Source: Ga0077555 sp041397775 (GTDB lineage: Bacteria; Pseudomonadota; Alphaproteobacteria; Rhizobiales; Hyphomicrobiaceae). From it: a stretch of 64,000 bases of DNA. The stretch lies in contig JAWKWB010000004.1 of the NCBI GenBank assembly GCA_041397775.1, forward strand, positions 1 to 64,000. The letters are read 5' to 3'. The translations under genes were made by a program, and so were the position numbers. Shown here one piece after another: positions 33,421 through 42,606 of this stretch. The notes below the pieces were generated by a model. It did not search any database, was not told where the DNA came from, and saw only the letters and a list, made by a program, of their open reading frames with translations. How positions within the stretch are numbered: the first letter of the stretch is position 1; the number at the start of each line of letters is the position of its first letter.

Positions 33421-36400
33421 TCAGTGCGCTGCCTCCCAGTTTTCGGCAGCCTTGGCGTCGACATGGATGGGGACGGAGAAGCGCACGCTCGGCTCGGGCG
33501 CGCGCTCCATCACCTGGCGGGCGACCTGTAGCGCCTTCTCGAACTCGCTTTCCTTCGATTCGAAGATCAATTCGTCATGCACTTGCAAGAGCATGGTGGT
33601 TGCGCCGAGCTTCGCCTCTCTGAGGGCGGCCGGCATCCGGATCATGGCGCGGCGGATGATATCGGCGGCCGAACCCTGGATGGGCGCGTTGATGGCGGCA
33701 CGCTCGAGGAAGCCGCGCATCGACGGGTTCTTCGTGTTGATCTCGGGATAATGGATACGGCGCCCGAAGACGGTCTGCACGTAGCCGTGATCATGGGCGA
33801 ACTTCTTTGTGTGCTCCATGTAGTCGCGTATGCCGGGGAAGCGCTTGAAGTACGTGGTGATGTAGTCTCCGGCCTCCTGCTTGGAGATGCCGAGCTGGGC
33901 CGCCAGGCCGAAGGCCGAGATGCCGTAGATGATGCCGAAGTTGATCGCCTTGGCGCGGCGGCGGACCTCGGCCGGCATGTCCTTGACGGGGACGTCGAAC
34001 ATCTCGGATGCCGTCATGGCGTGGATGTCGAGCCCGTGCTCGAAGGCCTTCTTGAGCTGCGGGATGTCGGCGATATGGGCGAGCACGCGCAATTCGATCT
34101 GGCTGTAGTCGGCCGAGATGAGCTTGGATCCCTTCTCGGCAATGAACGCCGTGCGGATTTCGCGCCCTTCCTTGGTGCGGACCGGGATGTTCTGCAGGTT
34201 AGGGTCGGTGGAGGCCAGGCGGCCGGTGGTGGTGGCGGCCAGCGCGTAGCTGGTGTGGATGCGGCCGGTGGCGGGATTGATGTGCTCGGGCAGAGCATCC
34301 GTGTAGGTCGAGCGTAGCTTGGAAAGCTGGCGCCATTCGAGCATGGTGTTGATGAGGCGGCGCGCGTCTTCGGGGAGATCCTCGTTTCCGGCGAGGTCGT
34401 CGAGAAGTCCGGCGCGGGTCTCCCACTGGCCGGATTTCGTGCGCTTGCCGCCGGGCAATTTCAAGTGATCGAAAAGCAACTCGCCGAGTTGCTTGGGGCT
34501 GCCGAGGTTGAACTTCATGCCGGCGAGCGCCTGCACCTCTTCTTCCAACCGCGCGATCGACTGCGCGAAGCTGGACGACAAGCGGGCGAGGATGGCGCGG
34601 TCCACCTTGATGCCGGCTTGCTCCATATCGACGATGACGTCGACCAGCGGGCGTTCCAGTGTCTCATAGACGGTGGTCATGCGTTCGGCGGACAGACGCG
34701 GCTTCAGCGCCATCCAGAGGCGGAGCGTAACGTCGGCATCCTCGGCGGCGTATTCGGTTGCCTTGTCGATGGGCACGCCAGCGAACGTCCGCTCGCTCTT
34801 CTTGGCGCCTGGCGCATGGGCGATGACCTGGTCGAAGGAGACGCAGACGTGGCCGAGATGGCGCTCGGACAGGGCGTCCATGCCGTGGCTGCCGCGTCCG
34901 CCGTCGAGGGCGTAGGACATCAGCATGGTGTCGTCGAGCGGGGCGATGTGGATGCCGTAGCGGCGCAGGACGAGGGCGTCGTACTTGAGGTTCTGGCCGA
35001 TCTTGAGCACGCCGGCATCTTCGAGAAGCGCCTTGAGAGCGTCGAGGGCGGTGCGTAGCGCGATCTGGTCCGGTGCGAGACCGCTACTCCCGAACAGGTC
35101 TCCGTTGCCGGTGGTATGGCCGAGCGGCACGTAGCAGGCCCGGCCCGGCGCCGTTGCGAGGGAGAAGCCGACGAGATCGGCCTGCATGGCGTCGAGGCCC
35201 GTGGTCTCGGTGTCGAAGGCGACTGCGCCCTTTGCCGTCGCTTCGTCGATCCAGGCCTGAAGCTCGGCCAGCGTGCGAACGGTGACATAGCCCGAGCGGT
35301 CGATCCTGGGCTCGCGCACCGCCTTTGCGGCAAAGGCCACGGCTGCGGCCGGTATTTCACCGCTGACATCGCCGGTGGGCTTGGACGTGGCCTTGCTGGC
35401 GGTGCCGTCGCCCGAGCCCTCGGCCTTCTCCGCCCCGGCGCGGACGCTGGCGCCAACGGAGCGCTCGAGGGGTGGCGGCACGTCGACCTTCAGCGCTTCG
35501 GCGATGCGCTTCGTCAGGGTGTTGAATTCCATTTCGCGCAGGAAGTCGAGAAGGGGCCCGGGCCTCGTTTCCTGCAAGCCGATGCCGTCGAGCGGCACCT
35601 TCACGGGGACGTCGTCCTTGAGGCGCACCAGCTCGCGGCTGATGCGGGCCTGATCCGCGAATTCGATGAGTTTTTCGCGGCGCTTGGGCTGCTTGATCTC
35701 GCCGGCGCGTGCCAGCAGCGTGTCGAGGTCGCCGTACTCCTTGATGAGCTCGGCGGCCGTCTTGACGCCGATGCCTGGAACGCCGGGCACGTTGTCGACG
35801 GAGTCGCCGGCAAGCGATTGCACATCGACGACCTTCTCGGGCTCGACGCCGAATTTCTCCAGCACCTCGTCGCGGCCGATGGACTTGTTCTTCATCGTGT
35901 CCAGCATCTCGACGCCGGGCTGGATGAGCTGCATGAGGTCCTTGTCGGAGGAGACGATAGTGACGTCGCCGCCCTTGGACACCACCTCGCGGGCATAAGT
36001 CGCGATGAGGTCGTCGGCCTCGAAGCCGTTCTGCTCGATGCAGGCGACATTGAAGGCTTTCACGGCGTCGCGGATCAGCGGGAACTGCGGCACCAGCTCC
36101 TCGGGGGCGGGCGGCCGGTTGGCCTTGTACTTGTCGTAGATGGCGTTGCGGAAGTTCTCCTCCGCAGCGTCGAAGATGACGGCGAGATGGGTGGGGCCGC
36201 GCCCCGTGCGGGCATCCTGCATGAGCTTCCAGAGCATCGCGCAGAAGCCATGTACGGCGCCGACAGGCAGGCCGTCGGAGGGGCGCGTCAGCGGCGGCAA
36301 GGCATGGAATGCCCGGAAAATATAGCCCGATCCATCGATCAGATAGACGTGGCTGCCCTTGCCCACGGGAACCGGCTCGCCGTCCGGTACCGAGTTGCGC

Positions 36401-36432
36401 TCTGGTCTTGGCTGTCGTGCTGTCTCGCTCAT
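33421..36432 (-). CDS. polA: DNA polymerase I
   Basis: A 1003-residue protein with all three domains in order: 5'-3' exonuclease (about 27-300; FDAAEENFRNAIYDKYKANR, VSSDKDLMQLI), 3'-5' exonuclease (about 385-570; VAFDTETTGLDAMQADLVGF with the DxE metal ligands) and the family A polymerase (about 620-1003; LISADYSQIELRVLAHI, RRRAKAINFGIIYGISAFGL and LQVHDELIFE). It fills gaps and removes RNA primers in replication and repair. The gene is monocistronic, divergent from the dehydratase gene, and intact. Confidence 0.97.
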   Translation of the reverse strand: MSETARQPRPERNSVPDGEPVPVGKGSHVYLIDGSGYIFRAFHALPPLTRPSDGLPVGAVHGFCAMLWKLMQDARTGRGPTHLAVIFDAAEENFRNAIYDKYKANRPPAPEELVPQFPLIRDAVKAFNVACIEQNGFEADDLIATYAREVVSKGGDVTIVSSDKDLMQLIQPGVEMLDTMKNKSIGRDEVLEKFGVEPEKVVDVQSLAGDSVDNVPGVPGIGVKTAAELIKEYGDLDTLLARAGEIKQPKRREKLIEFADQARISRELVRLKDDVPVKVPLDGIGLQETRPGPLLDFLREMEFNTLTKRIAEALKVDVPPPLERSVGASVRAGAEKAEGSGDGTASKATSKPTGDVSGEIPAAAVAFAAKAVREPRIDRSGYVTVRTLAELQAWIDEATAKGAVAFDTETTGLDAMQADLVGFSLATAPGRACYVPLGHTTGNGDLFGSSGLAPDQIALRTALDALKALLEDAGVLKIGQNLKYDALVLRRYGIHIAPLDDTMLMSYALDGGRGSHGMDALSERHLGHVCVSFDQVIAHAPGAKKSERTFAGVPIDKATEYAAEDADVTLRLWMALKPRLSAERMTTVYETLERPLVDVIVDMEQAGIKVDRAILARLSSSFAQSIARLEEEVQALAGMKFNLGSPKQLGELLFDHLKLPGGKRTKSGQWETRAGLLDDLAGNEDLPEDARRLINTMLEWRQLSKLRSTYTDALPEHINPATGRIHTSYALAATTTGRLASTDPNLQNIPVRTKEGREIRTAFIAEKGSKLISADYSQIELRVLAHIADIPQLKKAFEHGLDIHAMTASEMFDVPVKDMPAEVRRRAKAINFGIIYGISAFGLAAQLGISKQEAGDYITTYFKRFPGIRDYMEHTKKFAHDHGYVQTVFGRRIHYPEINTKNPSMRGFLERAAINAPIQGSAADIIRRAMIRMPAALREAKLGATTMLLQVHDELIFESKESEFEKALQVARQVMERAPEPSVRFSVPIHVDAKAAENWEAAH

Positions 36433-36687
36433 GGCGCGGACTATAGCAGCACGATGGAAGGGCGTGCGAGCCGCGTTTCATCCGCGGAATGACGTGTGGA
36501 AGCTTTTTGTCGATCCCGGCCCCGTTCTGCAGCGGTCCTGAACGGCGCACGTGCGCGGGCGCACGGCCTGGGAATTAAGCCGGTCTCGCGATTGCATGCG
36601 CCCGTGCCGCCTCCTAATCTGGCGGCGACAGGTCGCGCTCGCGGGAACAGCGGCGCACCACCTGCAGGCAGTTGCTGAGGAAGCGCC

Positions 36688-38532
36688 ATGAAAGACCCGA
36701 AGAAGGCCCAGAACGGCTCGAAGGCCAATGGGAAGACGCAGCGCGTCAAGCCGTCCGAGCTGCGCTCGAAGGCTTGGTTCGACAATCCAGCCAATGCGGA
36801 CATGACGGCGCTCTATCTCGAGCGGACGATGAACTTCGGCCTGACGCTGGAGGAATTGCAGTCGGGCCGGCCGATCATCGGCATCGCGCAATCGGGGTCG
36901 GACCTGTCGCCCTGCAACCGGCATCATATCGTGCTCGCCGAGCGCGTGCGCGAGGGCATTCGCGAGGCCGGCGGCATCGCCTTCGAGTTCCCGCTGCATC
37001 CGATCCAGGAGACGTGCAAGCGGCCGACCGCAGGGCTCGACCGCAATCTCGCCTATCTCGGACTGGTCGAGGTGCTCTACGGCTATCCGATCGACGGCGT
37101 CGTGCTGACGACAGGCTGCGACAAGACCACGCCGTCGCAGATCATGGCCGCGGCCACGGTCAACATTCCGGCGATCGTCCTGTCGGGCGGGCCGATGCTG
37201 AACGGCTGGTTCAAGGGCGAGCGCACGGGCTCGGGTACGATCGTGTGGAAGGCGCGCGAGATGATGGCGCGCGGCGAGATCGACTACAAGGCGTTCCTCG
37301 AGCTCGTGGCCTCGTCGGCGCCGTCCGCGGGCCACTGCAACACGATGGGCACGGCCTCGACCATGAACTCGCTGGCCGAGGCGCTGGGCATGTCGCTGCC
37401 GGGATGTGCCGCGATCCCCGCGCCCTACCGCGAGCGCCAGCAGATCGCATACCTGACCGGCAAGCGGATCGTCGAGATGGTGTGGGAGGATTTGAAACCC
37501 TCCGACATCCTGACGCGCGAGGCTTTCGAGAACGCGATCGTCGCCAACTCGGCGATCGGCGGCTCGACCAACGCACCCATCCACCTCAACGCCATCGCGC
37601 GCCACATCGGCGTCGAACTCGACAACGACGACTGGGAGCGGATCGGCCATGACATCCCGCTGCTGGTCAACCTGCAGCCGGCGGGCGAATACCTGGGCGA
37701 GGAATATCACCGCGCGGGCGGCGTGCCGGCGGTGGTGGCCGAGTTGATCACCAAGAAGAAGATCAACGTCAATGCGATCACCGTGAACGGCAAGTCGCTG
37801 TACGAGAACTGCAAGGGCAAGTTCGCTTGGGATCGCGAGGTCATCAAGGAATACGACAAGCCCATGAAGACGCAGGCAGGCTTCCTGAATTTCAAGGGAA
37901 ACCTGTTCGACAGCGCGATCATGAAGTCGTCGGTGATCTCGGAGGAGTTCCGCCAGCGCTACCTGTCCAACCCGAAGGACCCGAATGCCTTCGAGGGCCG
38001 AGCGATCGTTTTCGACGGTCCGGAGGACTATCACCACCGCATCGACGATCCCAAGCTCAAGATCGACGAAACGTGCCTGCTGTTCATGCGTGGCACGGGC
38101 GCGGTGGGCTATCCAGGGGCGGCGGAAGTCGTCAACATGCGGGCGCCCGACTATCTCCTGAAGAAGGGCGTCACCTCGCTGCCGTGCATCGGCGATGGCC
38201 GGCAGTCCGGCACGTCGGGGAGCCCGTCCATCCTCAATGCTTCGCCGGAGGCGGCGACCGGCGGCGGCTTGGCGCTGCTCAAGACGGGCGACAAGGTGCG
38301 CATCGATCTCAACAAGCGGACGGCCAACATCCTGATCTCGGACGCGGAGTTGAAGAAGCGTCGCGACGCGCTCGAGAAGGCCGGCGGCTACAAGTATCCC
38401 GAGAGCCAGACGCCGTGGCAGGAGATCCAACGTGGCATCGTCGACGAGCTCTCCCACGGCATGGTTCTGAAGCCGGCGGTGAAGTACCAGCGCGTGGCGC
38501 AGACCAAGGGTATCCCGCGCGATAACCATTGA
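36688..38532 (+). CDS. IlvD/Edd-family dehydratase, xylonate-dehydratase-like
   Basis: A 614-residue enzyme of the dihydroxy-acid/sugar-acid dehydratase family. Iron-sulfur ligand candidates are Cys76 (SDLSPCNRHH), Cys144 (LTTGCDKTTPS) and Cys217 (SAGHCNTMGTA). Several stretches, such as FDNPANADMTALYLERTMNF at the start and the ending AVKYQ followed by PRDNH, recall the D-xylonate dehydratase (XylD) branch more than branched-chain IlvD, as does AAIPAPYRERQQIAYLTGKR. It would remove water from a pentonate to give a 2-keto-3-deoxy acid. No other sugar-acid pathway genes are beside it, so the substrate is inferred from likeness only. Confidence 0.85.
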   Translation: MKDPKKAQNGSKANGKTQRVKPSELRSKAWFDNPANADMTALYLERTMNFGLTLEELQSGRPIIGIAQSGSDLSPCNRHHIVLAERVREGIREAGGIAFEFPLHPIQETCKRPTAGLDRNLAYLGLVEVLYGYPIDGVVLTTGCDKTTPSQIMAAATVNIPAIVLSGGPMLNGWFKGERTGSGTIVWKAREMMARGEIDYKAFLELVASSAPSAGHCNTMGTASTMNSLAEALGMSLPGCAAIPAPYRERQQIAYLTGKRIVEMVWEDLKPSDILTREAFENAIVANSAIGGSTNAPIHLNAIARHIGVELDNDDWERIGHDIPLLVNLQPAGEYLGEEYHRAGGVPAVVAELITKKKINVNAITVNGKSLYENCKGKFAWDREVIKEYDKPMKTQAGFLNFKGNLFDSAIMKSSVISEEFRQRYLSNPKDPNAFEGRAIVFDGPEDYHHRIDDPKLKIDETCLLFMRGTGAVGYPGAAEVVNMRAPDYLLKKGVTSLPCIGDGRQSGTSGSPSILNASPEAATGGGLALLKTGDKVRIDLNKRTANILISDAELKKRRDALEKAGGYKYPESQTPWQEIQRGIVDELSHGMVLKPAVKYQRVAQTKGIPRDNH

Positions 38533-38539
38533 CACGAGG

Positions 38540-38579
38540 CATCCGGCCACACGAGACAATGCGAACGTGTGGCCGGATG
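38540..38579 (+). terminator. Terminator-like hairpin after the dehydratase gene
   Basis: A perfect 14-base stem: CATCCGGCCACACG at 38540-38553 pairs with 38566-38579 around a 12-base loop, eight bases after the stop codon. There is no immediate run of T, so it could stabilise the 3' end of the mRNA rather than stop transcription by itself. Confidence 0.6.
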
Positions 38580-38799
38580 TGCTGATTTGATGGAGGTTGG
38601 TTTTGTTTTATGAAAACCCCGAGGGGTTCTGTGCTTTCATTGGATAAAATGCGGTTTGATTGTTTTTTAGGGATTTCGTAATTCTAAGGCTGAAACCCGG
38701 TTTCACGATTGGCGCTCGCGGCGTTTGGAAAAATAATTGAGTAACTTTTTTCCCTGCAATCATGGATGCGCAAAATATCTCGATAATTGAAACCAAGGG

Positions 38800-40065
38800 A
38801 TGGCATCCATGTGGTTCGAACGCGTCAACATTACGCGATTGCCGGTGTGTGCGGTCGCGCAGATCAACCAATGCACATCCGGATCGGTCGCGCTGATCGT
38901 GGCGATCGCGTTGCCAATTCTCTTCGGTGCAACGGCGCTTGCGGTCGACTATGGGCGCATCGTTTCCGCACGCTCCTGGCTGCAGTCGACGCTCGATGCG
39001 GCGACCATGGCGGCGCTGAGCGAGGATACGCGTTCTGCGGCGCAGAGCAAATTCGATGCCTATGTCGCGGGCAAGACAGCAGACCTCGGTGCTGGCACCG
39101 TGACGGCAAAACTAACCTTCTTCAGCAGCAACAAGGTCAGCACGAGCGGCTCGATCGCGGTGCCAATGACGCTGGCGGGGGTGCTGGGTACCACCTCAAA
39201 CAGGATCGAGGCGCGATCCAGCGCCGAGCGCGGCGTCGGCTACCAATCGATCTACTTTGCAGTGGATATGTCGAGTTCCATGGGCGTTGCTGCCACGGAA
39301 GCCGATCGCATTGCGCTGGAAAATCTCACGAAGCCCTATTCGACTGCGGCTTACGGATCTCGGCTGCCGCAGGGTTGCGCCTTCGGCTGTCACCGCAGGG
39401 AAGGGTGGGAGCCGGGTACGAAGACGGTCTACCAGATGGCGCGGGAGGCTGGCATCCGGCTCAGAGAGGACGAACTGAAGGCGCAGTTCGGCGGGCTCGT
39501 CGATCTTCTGCTCGATCCCAACGATCCCGCTGTCAGTGGCAGCATGCGAACGGTATCGGTCATCGGGTTCAGCGGGCGTGCCGAGCAACTGATCAGGCCG
39601 TCGAGTTCGGCAGGCGACGTGAAAGCATCGTTCGATCTGTTCCGGGATACAGACAAGTACGAGACGGCCTACGCGGAGGCATTCACTGAATTCAAGCGGC
39701 TGCTTGGCGATCAGGGGGATGGCACGTCGGCTTCCAGTCCGCAAAAGACACTCGTGCTGATATCCGACGGCATCGAATCGCGGGATGCCTTCTTCTCGCA
39801 ATCGGCCATCAAGGCGTCGTTGTGCTCCGACCTCAAGTCCAGAGGATTCCGCCTGGCGGTCGTGGAGATCAAGTATCCCAAGCTCGTCTCGAACGCGCTC
39901 TACGAGGATACCGTTCTTCCCGTCGAGACGGCGATCAGCCCGGGGTTGGAGGCATGCGCTTCGCCGGGATGGTATTTCCAGGCGACGAACAACTCGGACG
40001 TTCCAGCCAAGTTCGCGGAGTTCAAGAGCCAGATCCTGGCGCGCTCGTCGCGCTTGACGCGCTGA
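38800..40065 (+). CDS. TadG-like protein with von Willebrand factor A domain
   Basis: A 421-residue protein. A TadE/TadG-type N-terminus (TSGSVALIVAIALPILFGAT, about 26-45) forms the single membrane segment and prepilin-like signal, followed by YGRIVSARSWLQSTLDAATM typical of Flp-pilus assembly proteins. From about 150 a von Willebrand A domain begins with a metal-site motif DMSSSMG and continues with TLVLISDGIES. TadG proteins help assemble Flp/Tad pili, but no other tad genes are nearby, so this is an orphan copy and may serve in envelope stress or adhesion. The ATG used at 38800 gives a normal short cytoplasmic tail. Confidence 0.8.
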   Translation: MASMWFERVNITRLPVCAVAQINQCTSGSVALIVAIALPILFGATALAVDYGRIVSARSWLQSTLDAATMAALSEDTRSAAQSKFDAYVAGKTADLGAGTVTAKLTFFSSNKVSTSGSIAVPMTLAGVLGTTSNRIEARSSAERGVGYQSIYFAVDMSSSMGVAATEADRIALENLTKPYSTAAYGSRLPQGCAFGCHRREGWEPGTKTVYQMAREAGIRLREDELKAQFGGLVDLLLDPNDPAVSGSMRTVSVIGFSGRAEQLIRPSSSAGDVKASFDLFRDTDKYETAYAEAFTEFKRLLGDQGDGTSASSPQKTLVLISDGIESRDAFFSQSAIKASLCSDLKSRGFRLAVVEIKYPKLVSNALYEDTVLPVETAISPGLEACASPGWYFQATNNSDVPAKFAEFKSQILARSSRLTR

Positions 40066-40132
40066 GCTTGCCCATGGAGGACGGCTGCGGGAGGAGGTGC
40101 AATGCGCGAGCCGAGCCGTTCCCGTGGCGGGT

Positions 40133-40417
40133 TCAGCCGCCCCACGTGCAGACGAGTTGGCGGCATTTGGTGTAGCCGGCGGCCAGATTGCAGCGCGCGA
40201 CGACGGTGCGGCACACGCGGCAGGTGTAGGAGGAGAAGCAGCCGCGCGGACGCCCATTGCGGGTGAAATTGCAGGTGCGCACGGTCTGGCAGTCGCGCCC
40301 CGGGTTGACGCCGGACGCCTGCTGGGCGGCAGCCGGCGCGATGGGGGAGAATGCCAAGGCGACCGCGACGGCCAGCGGAGGCGTCAACACTGCATAGATG
40401 CGACGAAGCGAGAACAT
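40133..40417 (-). CDS. Small secreted cysteine-rich protein
   Basis: ATG 40417 is chosen since it gives a typical signal peptide (MFSLRRIYAVLTPPLAVAVA, cleaved near APAAA-QQ); an ATG at 40465 also lies in frame. The mature part of about 60 residues carries eight cysteines (DC, TC, GC, TC, VC, RC, KC, VC), so four disulfides are possible, and is basic. The pattern is like that of small exported defence or binding domains but matches no family I can name. It lies alone between the TadG-like gene and the TauE/SafE gene. Confidence 0.6.
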   Translation of the reverse strand: MFSLRRIYAVLTPPLAVAVALAFSPIAPAAAQQASGVNPGRDCQTVRTCNFTRNGRPRGCFSSYTCRVCRTVVARCNLAAGYTKCRQLVCTWGG

Positions 40418-40559
40418 GAGCGTCGGCCTCCCGGCAACTCCCGGTGATGAATGATGCCGATACACTCCCGCAGGAGTTGGAGGCGTTCAACGCCTGAGCG
40501 CTCCGGGGACTACAGGAAGCGGCTGGCTGTGCCCGATCGGCCACGGCCATCGCGCGTGC

Positions 40560-41348
40560 TCAATGACCGGGGCCGCCCATCAGGCCGCGGATCACGACAT
40601 AGACGCCGACCGTGGCGACGATGCCGGCGAAGACGAGCGACAGCATCTGGCGCTGCCTGGACAGATGGGTCGCCAGGCGGCTGCCGAAGATGCTGCCCAG
40701 GATGCCGCCGAGCACGAAAAGGGCAACCAGGCGCCAGTCGATCAATCCGGAAATCGCGTAGTTGGCGGCGGTGGTCAGGCCGAAGGCGGTGACCGAGACG
40801 AGGGACGAGCCCACGGCCGAAATCAGCGGCATGCCGCTCGACGCGACGAGGCCTGGAACGATGAGAAAGCCACCGCCGATACCGAAGAAACCGGACAGGG
40901 CGCCCACGCCCAGGCCTGTCCCGGCCAGGCGTGGAACGAGGCGGCCCGCGCTCTGAGACGTCAGGGGAACGAAGGCCTGTGCAGACTGCGTTCTGCGCTT
41001 CAGCATCAACGCGGCGACGACGATCATCAGCACGCCGAAAAGTGTGAGGAGGTATTGTCCATCGAAGCGCTTGCCGAGCGTGGAGCCGATGGCGGCGCCC
41101 AGGATGCCGCATGCGGCGAATGTCAGGGCGCAGGGCCAGCGGACATTGCCGATGCGGGCGTGACCGATGAGGCTGGCGAGTGCGTTGAGGCCGACGGCGA
41201 CCGCTCCGGTGCCGATGGCCACGTGCGGGGAGGGAACGCCGACCACGTAGACGAGCAGGGGCACGGCCATGATCGATCCGCCGCCGCCGATCAAGCCCAA
41301 TACGAAGCCCACGACGGCGCCAGAGGCAATCGCCAGAATGTCTTGCAC
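40560..41348 (-). CDS. TauE/SafE-family sulfite/organosulfur exporter-like permease
   Basis: A 262-residue integral membrane protein with about eight hydrophobic segments and the internal repeat typical of TauE/SafE permeases (GFVLGLIGGGGSIMAVPLLV near the start, LSGFFGIGGGFLIVPGLVAS in the middle). The family moves sulfite, sulfoacetate or other anions across the inner membrane. No sulfur-metabolism gene is adjacent, so the substrate is unknown. The start follows directly after an ordinary intergenic space; heme A synthase lies upstream on the same strand but about 150 bases away. Confidence 0.85.
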   Translation of the reverse strand: MQDILAIASGAVVGFVLGLIGGGGSIMAVPLLVYVVGVPSPHVAIGTGAVAVGLNALASLIGHARIGNVRWPCALTFAACGILGAAIGSTLGKRFDGQYLLTLFGVLMIVVAALMLKRRTQSAQAFVPLTSQSAGRLVPRLAGTGLGVGALSGFFGIGGGFLIVPGLVASSGMPLISAVGSSLVSVTAFGLTTAANYAISGLIDWRLVALFVLGGILGSIFGSRLATHLSRQRQMLSLVFAGIVATVGVYVVIRGLMGGPGH

Positions 41349-41495
41349 GCGGCGTGCCTCCTGCCGGTTGGGAAGGGTGGGGGTGTCAGGATGGGCATTA
41401 CGTCACAACGCGGCGGTCACGCCAAGGGGGGCGTTGCGGCGTGTTGCGCGGCGCCGTTTGTGCGTAGGCGGTGGCGCGGGGCGGCGCCTTGCGCA

Positions 41496-42530
41496 TCATG
41501 TGCGCGTTGCGCGATGCATGGCGAACGTATGCCAGACGGTGAGCATCAGCACGACGAGGGCACCCAATTGGTGCGCAACGCCCAGGTGGATGGGGACCCA
41601 GGCGAGCAAGGTCCAGATGCCGAGCGCCATCTGGGCGAGGAGCGCGATGGCGACGAGTGTCGCAGAGCGGCGTACCCGCTCATCGTCGGCAGTGCGAAGC
41701 AGCGAGACGGCGTGGAACAGCGCCAGCAATACCACGACGTAGGCCATCATCCGGTGGTTGAGCTGAACGAGGCCCGCGTTGTCGAAGATGTTGAGCCAGC
41801 CGGGCGTCATCGTCCAAAGGCCATCGGGGATGATCTGGCCGTCCATCAACGGCCAGGTGTTGTAGGTTCTGCCGGCTTTCAAGCCGGCGACGATCGCGCC
41901 CAGGAGCACCTGAACGTAGACGAGCGCCAGCAGCAGCCATGCCGACAGGCGCTGGCCGCGCGTAAGGGTGCTCAGCCGGACGCCCGGGCGCGGCGGGGCA
42001 AGATCGGCCCAGGTCCACACGACGAGCGCCAGAACGAGGGTCGCCATGCCCAGGTGCAGGGCGAGGCGGATGGGGCTCACATCGACGCGATCGACGAGGC
42101 CGGACTTCACCATGTACCAGCCGACGAAGCCTTGCAGGCCACCCAGCAGGAAGATCGCAGCGAGCCGCGGGGCGAGGCGGCGCGGCAGCATGCCTTTTGC
42201 CAGGAACACCAGGAACGGCAGGAAGAAGACGGCGCCGATCGAGCGGGCGAGGAGGCGATGGCTCCACTCCCACCAGAAGATCGTCTGGAAGGCCGCGAGG
42301 CTCATACCCTTGTTGAGCTTCGCATACTGCGGGATCTCGCGATACTTGGCGAAGGCGGCCTGCCAGTCGGCGTCGCTCAAGGGCGGCAGGACGCCCATGA
42401 TCGGGTTCCATTCCGTGATCGACAGACCGCTGCCGGTCAGTCGTGTCGCGGCGCCCACGACGGCAGTGGCGACGATCAGCAGCGCGATGATCGCCAGCCA
42501 GATCCGAACGGGACGGTAGTTCGCTTGCAT
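41496..42530 (-). CDS. ctaA: Heme A synthase (COX15/CtaA type 2)
   Basis: About 344 residues from ATG 42530 (MQANYRPVRIWLAIIALLIV); an upstream in-frame ATG at 42623 adds 31 unlikely residues. The protein has eight membrane helices and four conserved histidines in WWEWSHRLLAR, LALHLGMA, LVQLNHRMMAY and VAHQLGA positions, the heme-binding set of COX15-type heme A synthases, with TRLTGSGLSITEWNPIMGVL in the first loop. It oxidises heme O to heme A for the terminal oxidase. No oxidase genes are in the window. Confidence 0.95.
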   Translation of the reverse strand: MQANYRPVRIWLAIIALLIVATAVVGAATRLTGSGLSITEWNPIMGVLPPLSDADWQAAFAKYREIPQYAKLNKGMSLAAFQTIFWWEWSHRLLARSIGAVFFLPFLVFLAKGMLPRRLAPRLAAIFLLGGLQGFVGWYMVKSGLVDRVDVSPIRLALHLGMATLVLALVVWTWADLAPPRPGVRLSTLTRGQRLSAWLLLALVYVQVLLGAIVAGLKAGRTYNTWPLMDGQIIPDGLWTMTPGWLNIFDNAGLVQLNHRMMAYVVVLLALFHAVSLLRTADDERVRRSATLVAIALLAQMALGIWTLLAWVPIHLGVAHQLGALVVLMLTVWHTFAMHRATRT

Positions 42531-42606
42531 GGTGTCCAACCTGAGTGACGGGGGGGCGTGCCGGCGGTCGGCTCGGCATTGCATATCGTATCCATCGACC
42601 GGACTA

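Noticed and set aside
36478..38559. 693-residue frame opposite the dehydratase gene
   Set aside because: It is the antisense shadow of a clearly conserved enzyme; its sequence is Arg/His/Leu-rich without motifs.
40563..42548. 661-residue plus-strand frame opposite the TauE/SafE and heme A synthase genes
   Set aside because: It is antisense to two well-supported membrane proteins and has a very polar, low-complexity composition.
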